This document shows positions 56,907 through 63,655 of a stretch of 63,655 nt of DNA, piece by piece; positions within the stretch are counted from its first letter, which is position 1; every line of letters starts with the position of its first letter. Source of the DNA: Burkholderiaceae bacterium (GTDB taxonomy: Bacteria; Pseudomonadota; Gammaproteobacteria; Burkholderiales; Burkholderiaceae_B). Under the pieces are notes generated by a model. It was not told the origin of the DNA and did not search any database. It saw nothing but the letters and a program-made list of their open reading frames with translations. Made by a program: the position numbers and the translations under genes. The stretch covers positions 1 to 63,655 of the forward strand of contig JAGOAJ010000016.1 in the NCBI GenBank assembly GCA_017983955.1, given 5' to 3'.

Positions 56907-57474
56907 ATATGCTTTGCTGACCGGGTTGGCGGCGCTGTCGGTGGGTGCAACCACTGGGGCACAAGAGAGCTACGGTTTGGGCACACCTGCCACCGACGAA
57001 CAAATCGCGGGCTGGCACATCGACGTACTACCGGACGGCAATGGCCTGCCGCCCGGTTCGGGTACCGTAATACTGGGAAAGCAGGTTTACGAAACACAAT
57101 GCCTGGCTTGTCATGGTGCGGATCTGAAAGGCGTGGCTTTCTGGCCGGCCTTGGTAGGCGGGCAGGACAGTCTAGGTACTGACAAGCCTAAAAAAACGGT
57201 GGGCAGCTACTGGCCCTACGCCACAACGCTGTACGACTACATCCGCCGCGCCATGCCATTCCAGGCGCCACAAAGCCTTAGCAATGACCAGGTCTACAGC
57301 GTGACCGCCTATATTTTGCATATGAATGGAATATTAGGTGAAGATGCAACTCTTGATGCAAAAAACCTACCAGAGGTCAAAATGCCTAATCGTGATGGAT
57401 TCTATGAGGATGATCGGCCTGATACTCAAAACATCCGTTGCATGAGCGATTGCCTGAAACAGAATAAAAGTTAA
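56893..57474 (+). CDS. c-type cytochrome, SoxD-like electron acceptor of the sulfite dehydrogenase
   Basis: This 193-residue periplasmic protein has a signal peptide (about 1-23, cleavage after GAQ) and a single haem site CLACH at 70-74. Met121 in RRAMPFQAPQSL is the likely axial ligand. The tail NIRCMSDC resembles SoxD. Known SoxD proteins are often about twice as long with two haems; here only the first haem domain exists. GGGAGG lies before the ATG inside the end of the soxC-type gene, so the two are translated together. Confidence 0.88.
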   Translation: MGALKYALLTGLAALSVGATTGAQESYGLGTPATDEQIAGWHIDVLPDGNGLPPGSGTVILGKQVYETQCLACHGADLKGVAFWPALVGGQDSLGTDKPKKTVGSYWPYATTLYDYIRRAMPFQAPQSLSNDQVYSVTAYILHMNGILGEDATLDAKNLPEVKMPNRDGFYEDDRPDTQNIRCMSDCLKQNKS

Positions 57475-57499
57475 AGCGAAGCGTAACTAACTTTTCCGA

Positions 57500-57525
57500 G
57501 GCGGTGTAGCAAAGTCTACGCCGCC
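57500..57525 (+). terminator. Possible terminator hairpin after the cytochrome gene
   Basis: A 10-bp stem with one G-T wobble (GGCGGTGTAG / CTACGCCGCC) and a 6-base loop lies 25 bp after the cytochrome stop. No T-run follows, so intrinsic termination is uncertain. Confidence 0.4.
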
Positions 57526-57597
57526 CTCAGTTCTATCCCAAGCAAATTAAGACTGGCTGTACATTTACACTTGCTGCCGACAAGCCTGCAAGATAAG

Positions 57598-58509
57598 CTA
57601 ACGCCGCCCGAACAGTTCCTGCAGTTCAGGCAGTGCATGCCGTGCTGCGCGCTCGCCCTCTTCGATTGCCTGAGCTGCGCGGTGATAGTCCATCAGCGCT
57701 AGGTTGGCTAAGCGTGGCCGGATCAGCACATCGGCAGGCTCGCCCGCCAAACGGCTGCGAGTGATGCGTACCTGCATGATATTTAAGCTAATACTAAGCA
57801 CGTCGAATATAGATGGCATCACAGTCGAGGTTGCTGGCCCGCTTTTAAGGCGCCCTAGCCCCAGCGGCAATTTATCCAACACCGTTGCAAGTGCGCTGGG
57901 CGTTGGCGCCTCCGGTTCTTCGGATGCTTCGCTCAGGTCGAAATGACGCCCAATAAGATCCGAGTTCAAATCCACAGCAATGACAATATCGGCGCCCATC
58001 GCACGGCAAAGGGATACCGGCACAGGATTCACCAGTGCGCCATCCACCATCAACCGTCCATCAAGTTGAGCCGGTTTAAAAAGACCAGGCAAGGCGGCGG
58101 ATGCACGTACAGCGTCGATCACCGAGCCCTTGCGCAGCCACACTTCCCGCCCCGTGACAAGCTCTGTGGCAACCGCACCGAAGGCTTTCGGTAATGAAGC
58201 AATGTCTCGGTCGTTCAGATGCGAGCGAAGAAAGGCGAAGAGCTTTTCTCCGTGGATAAGACCACCGTTGATTGTGAAGTCGAGCAAGCCCACAATGCTC
58301 TGCCACGTCAACCCACGCACCCAGCTTTCCAGGGAATCAAGTTGCCCATCGGCGTAAGCCGCCCCCACCAGAGAACCGATCGACGTGCCGCAAACGATGT
58401 CGGGCACAATCCCCGCCTCTTCAAGCACGCGGATAATGCCAATGTGCGACCAGCCCCGTGCTGATCCACTACCCAGGGCAAGTCCGATCTTGGGCTTGGT
58501 ACGTCGCAT
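57598..58509 (-). CDS. Patatin-like phospholipase (RssA-like)
   Basis: This 303-residue protein has the complete patatin catalytic set: oxyanion motif GSGSARG at 13-19, nucleophile Ser43 in GTSIG, and Asp156 in DGALVNP. Patatins are serine-aspartate lipid acyl hydrolases. No signal peptide is seen, so it acts in the cytoplasm or on the inner membrane leaflet. It stands alone between the sulfite dehydrogenase genes and the transglycosylase. Confidence 0.92.
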   Translation of the reverse strand: MRRTKPKIGLALGSGSARGWSHIGIIRVLEEAGIVPDIVCGTSIGSLVGAAYADGQLDSLESWVRGLTWQSIVGLLDFTINGGLIHGEKLFAFLRSHLNDRDIASLPKAFGAVATELVTGREVWLRKGSVIDAVRASAALPGLFKPAQLDGRLMVDGALVNPVPVSLCRAMGADIVIAVDLNSDLIGRHFDLSEASEEPEAPTPSALATVLDKLPLGLGRLKSGPATSTVMPSIFDVLSISLNIMQVRITRSRLAGEPADVLIRPRLANLALMDYHRAAQAIEEGERAARHALPELQELFGRR

Positions 58510-58791
58510 GGCTGTTCTCTTTGATATAACGGTGGCGAACAGAAAGCTTAACGCATATCGAAATTTCTAGAACGGATGTTAAAGGCCAGCAGTAGGTTAA
58601 GGGTTTGTGCATTATTTTTACATTTCGCAAGTCCTGCATTAGAGGACCATGCTATGGTTTTGAACTAGAAAAGCGGCGCCGCTCGCCGGATAATCAACAA
58701 AACAAACCGCAACACAGTCATTGCTCAGACCCCTGCGTCCAACCAGGGGCCAATTCTTCTTCCCAGTGCTAGCTGTGGCGGTTCCGGACCA
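58510..58791. other. Intergenic gap between divergent patatin and transglycosylase genes
   Basis: No gene or RNA was recognised in these 282 bp. A perfect 12-bp palindrome AGCGGCGCCGCT lies at 58672-58683 and is the only notable symmetry. Both flanking genes must take their promoters from this gap. Confidence 0.5.
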
Positions 58792-59520
58792 ATGAATTTC
58801 ATTAAGCAATTAGAAAACATCCTTTTCGCAACCAAGCATTTCACTTTTATTCGTAGCAAACGTCAGCTTGTCGCCAGACTCATCCTGGCTGCGGGCGTCT
58901 TCGGCCCGCCTGGCGTCCTAGCTGGTGAGCTTGACATGCAGGAACAGCAACCTTCGAATCAGCAGCTTGCCTTGCAAGCGCCGTCCCTAGTACCAGACGA
59001 AAGCTCTAAAGTGCATTTACCGTTCAAATCGCTGGAGCACAGACGCGCTCTGAAGGCCGAAGAAGAGGCGAAGATACAAGCGCAAACACAGTATCTGGCT
59101 GCGAAATTTCGTCAAAGTGAATCGGCAATTCGCGAATTCGTGGATCTAGCCTGGAAGGAAGCTAGTAAACACAATGGAATGCCTCCAGAGCTTCTAATTG
59201 CTATCATGCAAAAAGAAAGCTCTTTGCGTCCAAAAGTGGAAAGTCGCTATGGCGCCCAAGGTCTGATGCAGATCGTTCGTCGGTGGCATCACGACAAGTT
59301 GCATCCTTCCGAGTCACTCTTCGATCCAGAGGTGAATATACGTGTCGGGGCTGAGGTTCTGGAAGAGTATCTGGATGACGCAGGTGGAAGCCTAAGCATA
59401 GCGCTTGGGAAATACTCCGGCGACGCACAAGGCTATGCCACAAGGGTGTTGAACGAATCATATAAGCTCGCTCGTCTCGCCGCCGAGGCAGCGAGTCAAG
59501 CTGTAGCATCGGCAAGCTAA
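58792..59520 (+). CDS. Lytic transglycosylase SLT domain protein
   Basis: This 242-residue protein has an N-terminal hydrophobic segment (about 28-45) consistent with a signal, a charged helix (about 80-110), and an SLT domain from about residue 118. The catalytic Glu142 is in MQKESSLRP, followed by YGAQGLMQIV and FDPEVNIRVGAEVLEEYL. Such enzymes cleave peptidoglycan. Unlike most family members, there is no obvious secretion-system or phage context. A long basic N-terminus precedes the hydrophobic segment. Confidence 0.87.
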   Translation: MNFIKQLENILFATKHFTFIRSKRQLVARLILAAGVFGPPGVLAGELDMQEQQPSNQQLALQAPSLVPDESSKVHLPFKSLEHRRALKAEEEAKIQAQTQYLAAKFRQSESAIREFVDLAWKEASKHNGMPPELLIAIMQKESSLRPKVESRYGAQGLMQIVRRWHHDKLHPSESLFDPEVNIRVGAEVLEEYLDDAGGSLSIALGKYSGDAQGYATRVLNESYKLARLAAEAASQAVASAS

Positions 59521-59616
59521 CTCCGTAATGAATACATTGATTTCGCGCTTCAGGTGCGGTTCACCTGGCGTCCACGCTGGACGGCTGGCCCGCTACTTGC
59601 TAGGCGGATGTGAATG

Positions 59617-59639
59617 CCCGCCGGTGCTGCCCCGGCGGG
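59617..59639 (+). promoter_or_regulatory. GC-rich hairpin between transglycosylase and entericidin-like genes
   Basis: CCCGCCGG and CCGGCGGG form a stem with a 7-base loop, 37 bp before the lipoprotein start. No T-run follows. It may be a terminator-like or message-stabilising structure. Confidence 0.35.
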
Positions 59640-59675
59640 TCGGAAGTAAGAATAGTCACTCGAAGGGAGATAACC

Positions 59676-59804
59676 ATGAACAAAAAAGTCTGGCTACCGG
59701 TGTTGTTGGCTATTGCCGTCTTGACGGCCGGATGTAACACGATGAGAGGCGTAGGCCAGGATATCGAGCACGGGGGCGAAAAAATTCAGCAAAAGGCGCA
59801 GTAG
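59676..59804 (+). CDS. Entericidin A/B-family lipoprotein
   Basis: This 42-residue lipoprotein has a signal with lipobox LTAGC and lipidated Cys20. The mature part NTMRGVGQDIEHGGEKIQQKAQ is the entericidin pattern. GAAGGGAG lies 7 bases before the ATG at 59676. Entericidins are small envelope lipoproteins; in E. coli the pair acts as an antidote/toxin under starvation, but single copies such as this are widespread and their role is not known. Confidence 0.88.
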   Translation: MNKKVWLPVLLAIAVLTAGCNTMRGVGQDIEHGGEKIQQKAQ

Positions 59805-60063
59805 CCGGGTCGGGCCCGTTTCGTCGAACGTTGAACTGACGGAATGCGTTACACGCAGCCGGGAATGCTTGCGGGCTCGGCCAGCACTTTTATTTTCTGC
59901 ATCATGATCAGGTGTTATGTTGTAACGAGTATACATACTATTGCCCCTGCTGATTAAGCCTTAACCGAAGCCCCATTTCACCCTGAAAATCGCCGTCAGA
60001 CGTAGTGGCCTGCGCGCTGCAGACACCCTTATGACACTGTCGCGCTCTACCCTTTCGAAAGCC

Positions 60064-61077
60064 TCACCACTCAACGACAAGCTTGCCGAAGTGCTCGCCG
60101 CGTTCCTGCCGTCGGAAAGCGTCAGCCAATTGCTCTAGAGGCAAGCTGTCATGAATGATAGGGCGAATACCGGTCTGCTCTAGCGCTGCAACATACTCCT
60201 GTTGCTGGCGGCGGTTACCGACAATCAGTCCTTGCAAACGGACCTGTTTGCTCATCAACTCCATCGTCGGCACCTCGCCATTGAACCCTGTCAGCACACC
60301 GATCAGCGCAATATGGCCACCGACTTTTACGGCCCTGATCGACTGCGCGAGCGTGCCAGCCCCCCCAACTTCAACGACGTGATCCACGCCCTGCCCACTG
60401 GTGAGTTCCAGCACTTGCTGGCCCCAGTCTGGAGTCTTCCGATAGTTGATGATGTGATCAGCCCCAAGGTCACGTAACCGCTCGAACTTGTCATCAGAGC
60501 CGGTGGTGGCAATGACGCTGGCACCCATGGATTTGGCGATCTGCAATGCTGCGATGGAAACGCCCCCGGTACCTAACACCAGCACGCTGTCGCCGGCTTT
60601 GAGCTGTCCATTGACCACTAGTGCACGCCAGGCGGTTAAACCCGCCGTGGTAATGGTCGCCGCTTCTGCATGGCTCCAGCCTCGCGGAGCACGAGTGAAA
60701 GCCGTGGCCGAACGTACTGCATACTCGGCTGCATAGCCATCGATACCATCGCCAGGTGTACCATGGAAATTAGCCACAGCGTCGAAAGGCAAACCGTCGG
60801 ACCACTGAGGGAAGAAGCAGGAAACCACGTGATCGCCAACCTTGAACTCGGTCACTTCCTTGCCAATGGCTTCAACAACACCAGCACCGTCGCTCATTAG
60901 TACCCGACCATTTTCGGTGGGAATCGTACCATTAGCGACCAGCAGGTCATGAAAGTTAAGAGAGGTGGCGTGTAGCGCAACGCGGATCTGGCCTGATCCG
61001 GGCTGACCAGGATCAGGCAGATTTTCCACTTCAAGATTATCCAATCCTGCAGGGGTACGTACAACGATAGCTTTCAT
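60064..61077 (-). CDS. Zinc-independent NAD(P)-dependent alcohol dehydrogenase-like MDR protein
   Basis: This 337-residue medium-chain oxidoreductase has the GroES-like N-terminal domain (NFHDLLVANGTIP, LMSDGAGVVEAIG, FKVGDHVVSCFFPQW) and a Rossmann domain with VLVLGTGGVSIAALQIAKSMGA. Zinc-ligand cysteines of classical alcohol dehydrogenases are missing, placing it with quinone-reductase-like proteins. It lies 43 bp downstream of a TetR gene on the same strand and is probably the target of that regulator. Substrate may be a reactive carbonyl or quinone, by analogy only. Confidence 0.88.
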   Translation of the reverse strand: MKAIVVRTPAGLDNLEVENLPDPGQPGSGQIRVALHATSLNFHDLLVANGTIPTENGRVLMSDGAGVVEAIGKEVTEFKVGDHVVSCFFPQWSDGLPFDAVANFHGTPGDGIDGYAAEYAVRSATAFTRAPRGWSHAEAATITTAGLTAWRALVVNGQLKAGDSVLVLGTGGVSIAALQIAKSMGASVIATTGSDDKFERLRDLGADHIINYRKTPDWGQQVLELTSGQGVDHVVEVGGAGTLAQSIRAVKVGGHIALIGVLTGFNGEVPTMELMSKQVRLQGLIVGNRRQQQEYVAALEQTGIRPIIHDSLPLEQLADAFRRQERGEHFGKLVVEW

Positions 61078-61120
61078 GAATGATTCCTCGTATATTAAAT
61101 TAATAAAAAATGCTCGACCA

Positions 61121-61726
61121 TCACTGTGGATGATCTGAGGACAATCCCAATAGGTCCTGCGTTGCCGTCAGTGCGGACTCTAGGGGAGTGCCGTTGCGTA
61201 CGATTTTGGCGCACACACTGGCACCCAACCACAATTGGTACAACGTGGTTGCCATCGTCCGGGCAGTCAGATGCTTCGGAAGGGACCCATCAGCAATGCC
61301 TTCCTCGATCATGGCAGCCAAGCGACTGATGGCATGGCCGGTCCCTTGCTCCAGAACCGCACGCATTGCCTCGGAGAGATCACTGACCTCGGCGGCAAGC
61401 TTTACGACCAAGCACCTGCCCTTAGGGTCACAGGTCGCCTGGGTTTCTCGCCAGTAGGTGAAGTAGCTTATTAAACGCTGAGCGGCAGACAGGTCGGGCC
61501 TGCTAAATAAAGTATCCACCGTGGACAAGTAGCTGGTGAAATACCTGTCCAGCAATGCCTCGCCAAAAGCTTCCTTGGAACTGAAATAGTGGTAGAAAGA
61601 CCCCTTTGGTATACCCGAGGCCTGAAGGATTTCATTCAAACCGACCGCACTAAACCCCTTGCCACCGATGATGGCCTGGCCTGTATCAAGAATGTGCTGA
61701 CGTGTGTCGCTTGTGATTGAAGTCAT
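61121..61726 (-). CDS. TetR/AcrR-family regulator (NemR-like)
   Basis: This 201-residue regulator has the HTH at about 8-54 (HILDTGQAIIGGKGFSAVGLNEILQASGIPKGSFYHYFSSKEAFG) and a C-terminal domain of the TetR_C group found in NemR-like proteins. Cysteines occur at QATCDPKGRCLVVKL near residues 95-105; NemR-type sensors use cysteines for electrophile sensing, so the same is possible here. It is first of a two-gene unit with the MDR oxidoreductase. Confidence 0.88.
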   Translation of the reverse strand: MTSITSDTRQHILDTGQAIIGGKGFSAVGLNEILQASGIPKGSFYHYFSSKEAFGEALLDRYFTSYLSTVDTLFSRPDLSAAQRLISYFTYWRETQATCDPKGRCLVVKLAAEVSDLSEAMRAVLEQGTGHAISRLAAMIEEGIADGSLPKHLTARTMATTLYQLWLGASVCAKIVRNGTPLESALTATQDLLGLSSDHPQ

Positions 61727-61746
61727 CAGGCTATCCTAACCAAAAT

Positions 61747-61761
61747 TAGACCGGTCGTCTA
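61747..61761. promoter_or_regulatory. Candidate NemR-like operator TAGACCGGTCGTCTA
   Basis: The arms TAGAC and GTCTA form an inverted repeat with a 5-bp centre, 21 bp upstream of the TetR start. It resembles the TAGACC/GGTCTA box of NemR-type repressors. A further GGTCTA occurs at 61776-61781. Autoregulation is inferred. Confidence 0.55.
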
Positions 61762-61790
61762 TACCGGCCTATTATGGTCTACCTGACTTA

Positions 61791-62385
61791 TTAATAACGC
61801 CAGCTTAGGTTGAGCGACCCAGTGTGCTCGCGATTGCCACCGCCATACTGTCCGCTGTAGCTTAGGCCCAGGGTTGCATGACGAGAAATCGCCATATCCA
61901 CCCCCAGCTCGGTCAAGGCAGCGTTACGTGCCATCGGTGCACCTGCCACGGTAAACGCCTGTCCACCCTGGAAGGCCAGCGTTGATTGCGGCGCTACATC
62001 ACCAAACGCATGACTCCAACCCAGCTTGGCGCGTAGTTGGCCATCGACCTGGCCTAGTGTGAATCCACTGTGTGCACGCAGGCCCAGGGTGGTGCTAGTT
62101 TGTGCGTGGCTACCGGACTGCCCGCTTAGTTCCGCCGAGCCCCCCGACTCCGAAAATCCACGTGTGCGTAGTTGGTTCCAGGCCAATCCCGCAAAGGGCT
62201 CGACGGTAGCGCGCTCAGATAACGGTACCGCGTAGCCCAATTCAGTAAACACCTGTGTGGTGGTAGCACGGTAGTCGGATTTAAGTTTCTGTGATGCCTT
62301 GGCGACGGTCGCGTGGCGTTCGGTGTTTAATTTGTGCCAGGTATAGGCGGTACCGGCCAAGAAATTCAACTTGCCGGCCCCCACT
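61791..62385 (-). pseudogene. Autotransporter beta-barrel domain, 5'-truncated remnant
   Basis: The roughly 195 C-terminal residues of an autotransporter barrel are readable: LAGTAYTWHKLNTERH near the break, FTELGYAVPLSERATVEPFAGLAWNQLRTRGF, then TLGLRAHSGF and the C-terminal LNLSWRY ending in an aromatic residue as outer-membrane barrels do. The passenger domain, signal peptide and first strands are missing. The frame extends to 62441, but beyond about 62365-62385 the opposite strand carries AraC-like coding, so the start there is not real. Confidence 0.75.
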
Positions 62386-63149
62386 GCGTGGATGGCTATT
62401 ACCTGCTGGTACTGCCCACCCAGGGGCAGGCGGTGTTTCATTTCGATGGGAGCAACATCCAGGTGTCACCAAACGGAGCTGTCCTTCTCAGCCCCGACAG
62501 ACGGTTTCACTTCAGGACCAGCCACGACTACACACAGGTGCTGCTGCGCCTGGACCGGTCGGCCATCGCCGATGCCTGGAACCGTTTGACAGCGCAAGAG
62601 CACGCGCCCGACATCTGCTTCGACGCTGTCATTCCCTTGAACACCGTTAGCTGGCAAGCGCTGCTGCCTATGTTGCAATGGGTGGTGCGATGCTCGGGCT
62701 TGGGGCTGGGCCAGGACACCGCCCAAGCAGCCTTGCTGGCCCAGACCGAGATGCTGGTCGCCACCACTTTATTGCTACACCAACCGCACAGTATGGCGGC
62801 ACACTTATGGCCGGCGCCACCACCCTCCGCGCCACAGGTCATTCGGCGCGCTCAATCTTATATGCTTAATCATCTAAGCGAGCATCTGCCCGTTGCAATG
62901 ATCGCCAGCCATTGCGGCCTGTCGGTCAGGCGCTTGCAAGCCTTGTTCCAAGACGAGTGCAATCAGTCGCCTTTGCAATGGCTACGTATGCAGCGCTTAC
63001 AAGCGGTCCGACTAGCTTTGTCGTAGGCCGGCGATGCGGTCAAAGTCAGCGAAACCGCGGTACGTTTCGGCTTCACCCACCTTGGCGAGTTCTCGCGCGC
63101 CTACCGCCGTGCTTTCGGTGAAACGCCGCGACAGACACGCGACAAGTGA
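62370..63149 (+). pseudogene. AraC-family regulator remnant, 5'-truncated and with an in-frame stop
   Basis: Readable AraC-like protein begins near GYYLLVLPTQGQAVFHF at the break with the autotransporter remnant and runs through a sensor domain into the first HTH (LPVAMIASHCGLSVRRLQALFQ, LRMQRLQAVRLALS). An in-frame TAG at 63024-63026 interrupts it. The same frame continues after the stop with AGDAVKVSETAVRFGFTHLGEFSRAYRRAFGETPRQ, the second HTH, and ends in TGA at 63147-63149. The N-terminal ~80-100 residues usual for the family are missing. A single base change could explain the stop. Confidence 0.82.
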
Positions 63150-63236
63150 AAAAACGACATTTTCCCAATAGCCAACGGAAATCGAACAGGCCGGGTCAGT
63201 CAGCTTGCGCCGGATAAGTACCATCACCCAAAGGAG

Positions 63237-63655
63237 TCAATGATGGTTGGGGTCATTGGAAAGCTCCACATAGCGTGTGAAGTTGTTCAGAATGGCCTGC
63301 CACCCATCGCGTTGCTCTTCGATGGACTCAGTCGGTTCGCTATCGAAAGTAACGCACACGATCACGCCCTTCGGGCTATCCTGAAACTCGACTCGTGCCG
63401 CGCGATCACCGAAGGAATACTCAATAAGCTTATGTTGCTCGATATTCTTATACGTACCAGCGAAATCAAATCCCATGCTGCCATCTCTTGCCTCCATTCG
63501 AGAGGAAAAGACGCCGCCGACACGCAAATCGACTGTGGCGGCGCTGGTGTACCAATCGTCTGATGCGGCATTCCAATGCTTGATATCCTCGGGCGTTGTA
63601 TAGGCGTGCCAAACTTTCTCGATGGGTGCGTTCACCGTGGTTTCAACGGCAATTT
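63237..63655 (-). CDS. SRPBCC-family protein, N terminus cut by window edge
   Basis: The open frame continues through the right edge of the window (reading I-A-V-E-T-T-V-N-A-P-I-E-K-V-W), so the GTG at 63635 is probably internal and the true start lies outside. The START-like fold is clear: VNAPIEKVWHAYTTPEDIKHWN, GGVFSSRMEARDGSMGFDFAGTY, and the C-terminal helix EEQRDGWQAILNNFTRYVE. It belongs to the AHSA1-like group; no function is known. It is a different subgroup from the SRPBCC gene at 54227. Confidence 0.87.
   Translation of the reverse strand, partial: IAVETTVNAPIEKVWHAYTTPEDIKHWNAASDDWYTSAATVDLRVGGVFSSRMEARDGSMGFDFAGTYKNIEQHKLIEYSFGDRAARVEFQDSPKGVIVCVTFDSEPTESIEEQRDGWQAILNNFTRYVELSNDPNHH

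Noticed and set aside
58672-58683. Palindrome AGCGGCGCCGCT as an operator
   Set aside because: It is a single short GC-rich palindrome with no regulator gene next to it, so chance cannot be excluded.
59528-59737. Small open frame overlapping the entericidin-like gene
   Set aside because: The entericidin frame has a perfect lipobox and a strong ribosome binding site; this frame has neither.

Overview
The window is a chromosomal stretch from a betaproteobacterium, most likely an Alcaligenaceae-type Burkholderiales. This is inferred from the housekeeping order (ribH-ribB with a degenerate RibA domain, ftsY divergent from rsmD-coaD-ferredoxin) and from the large set of amino-acid, amide and organic-acid uptake and catabolism genes. 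The genus cannot be settled by reading alone. I see no rRNA, tRNA, CRISPR array, phage or complete insertion sequence.

Region 1 (1-14.2 kb) is mostly core: the start of ribH, a RibBX-type ribB, an IclR regulator, a CYTH-CHAD protein, ftsY, rsmD, coaD, a YfhL-type ferredoxin, a protein holding only a MOSC N-terminal barrel, a large AsmA-family protein, O-acetylhomoserine sulfhydrylase, and the three-gene proton-translocating transhydrogenase. Region 2 (14.2-29.1 kb) is amino-acid oriented: an ALDH7-type aminoadipate semialdehyde dehydrogenase divergent from an FAD amino-acid oxidase, a complete LivJHMGF ABC transporter with an XRE-cupin regulator, a YcgR-like PilZ protein, GltS, AzlCD, an MFS carrier, a small tautomerase and an NfeD/SPFH pair.

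Region 3 (29.2-42.6 kb) looks like one organic-acid catabolic island. It holds 4-hydroxy-2-oxovalerate aldolase with acetaldehyde dehydrogenase, two near-identical TRAP binding proteins, one DctQM pair, an FAD 2-hydroxyacid dehydrogenase, an Ldh-type dehydrogenase, an iron alcohol dehydrogenase, a succinate-semialdehyde-type dehydrogenase, and IclR and GntR regulators. Three TTGT-N3-ACAA sites flank the GntR gene. I infer uptake of a hydroxy acid, its oxidation, and cleavage to pyruvate plus an aldehyde.

Region 4 (42.6-52.4 kb) is the most unusual part. A tightly spaced minus-strand run encodes an amidase, a five-part UrtABCDE/FmdDEF-like ABC transporter, an AtzG-like small subunit, an AtzE/GatA-like amidase and a glutamate-racemase-family protein, with an AraC regulator upstream. 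It reads as an uptake-and-hydrolysis system for an amide or ureido compound.

Region 5 (52.5-63.7 kb) is mixed accessory DNA: a medium-chain reductase, MaoC, SRPBCC and TetR genes, a SoxC-type sulfite dehydrogenase with a one-haem cytochrome behind a perfect TetR-like palindrome, a patatin-like lipase, a lytic transglycosylase, an entericidin-like lipoprotein, and a TetR/alcohol dehydrogenase pair. It ends in a decayed junction where a 5'-truncated autotransporter barrel abuts a 5'-truncated AraC gene with an in-frame stop, followed by an SRPBCC gene cut by the window edge.
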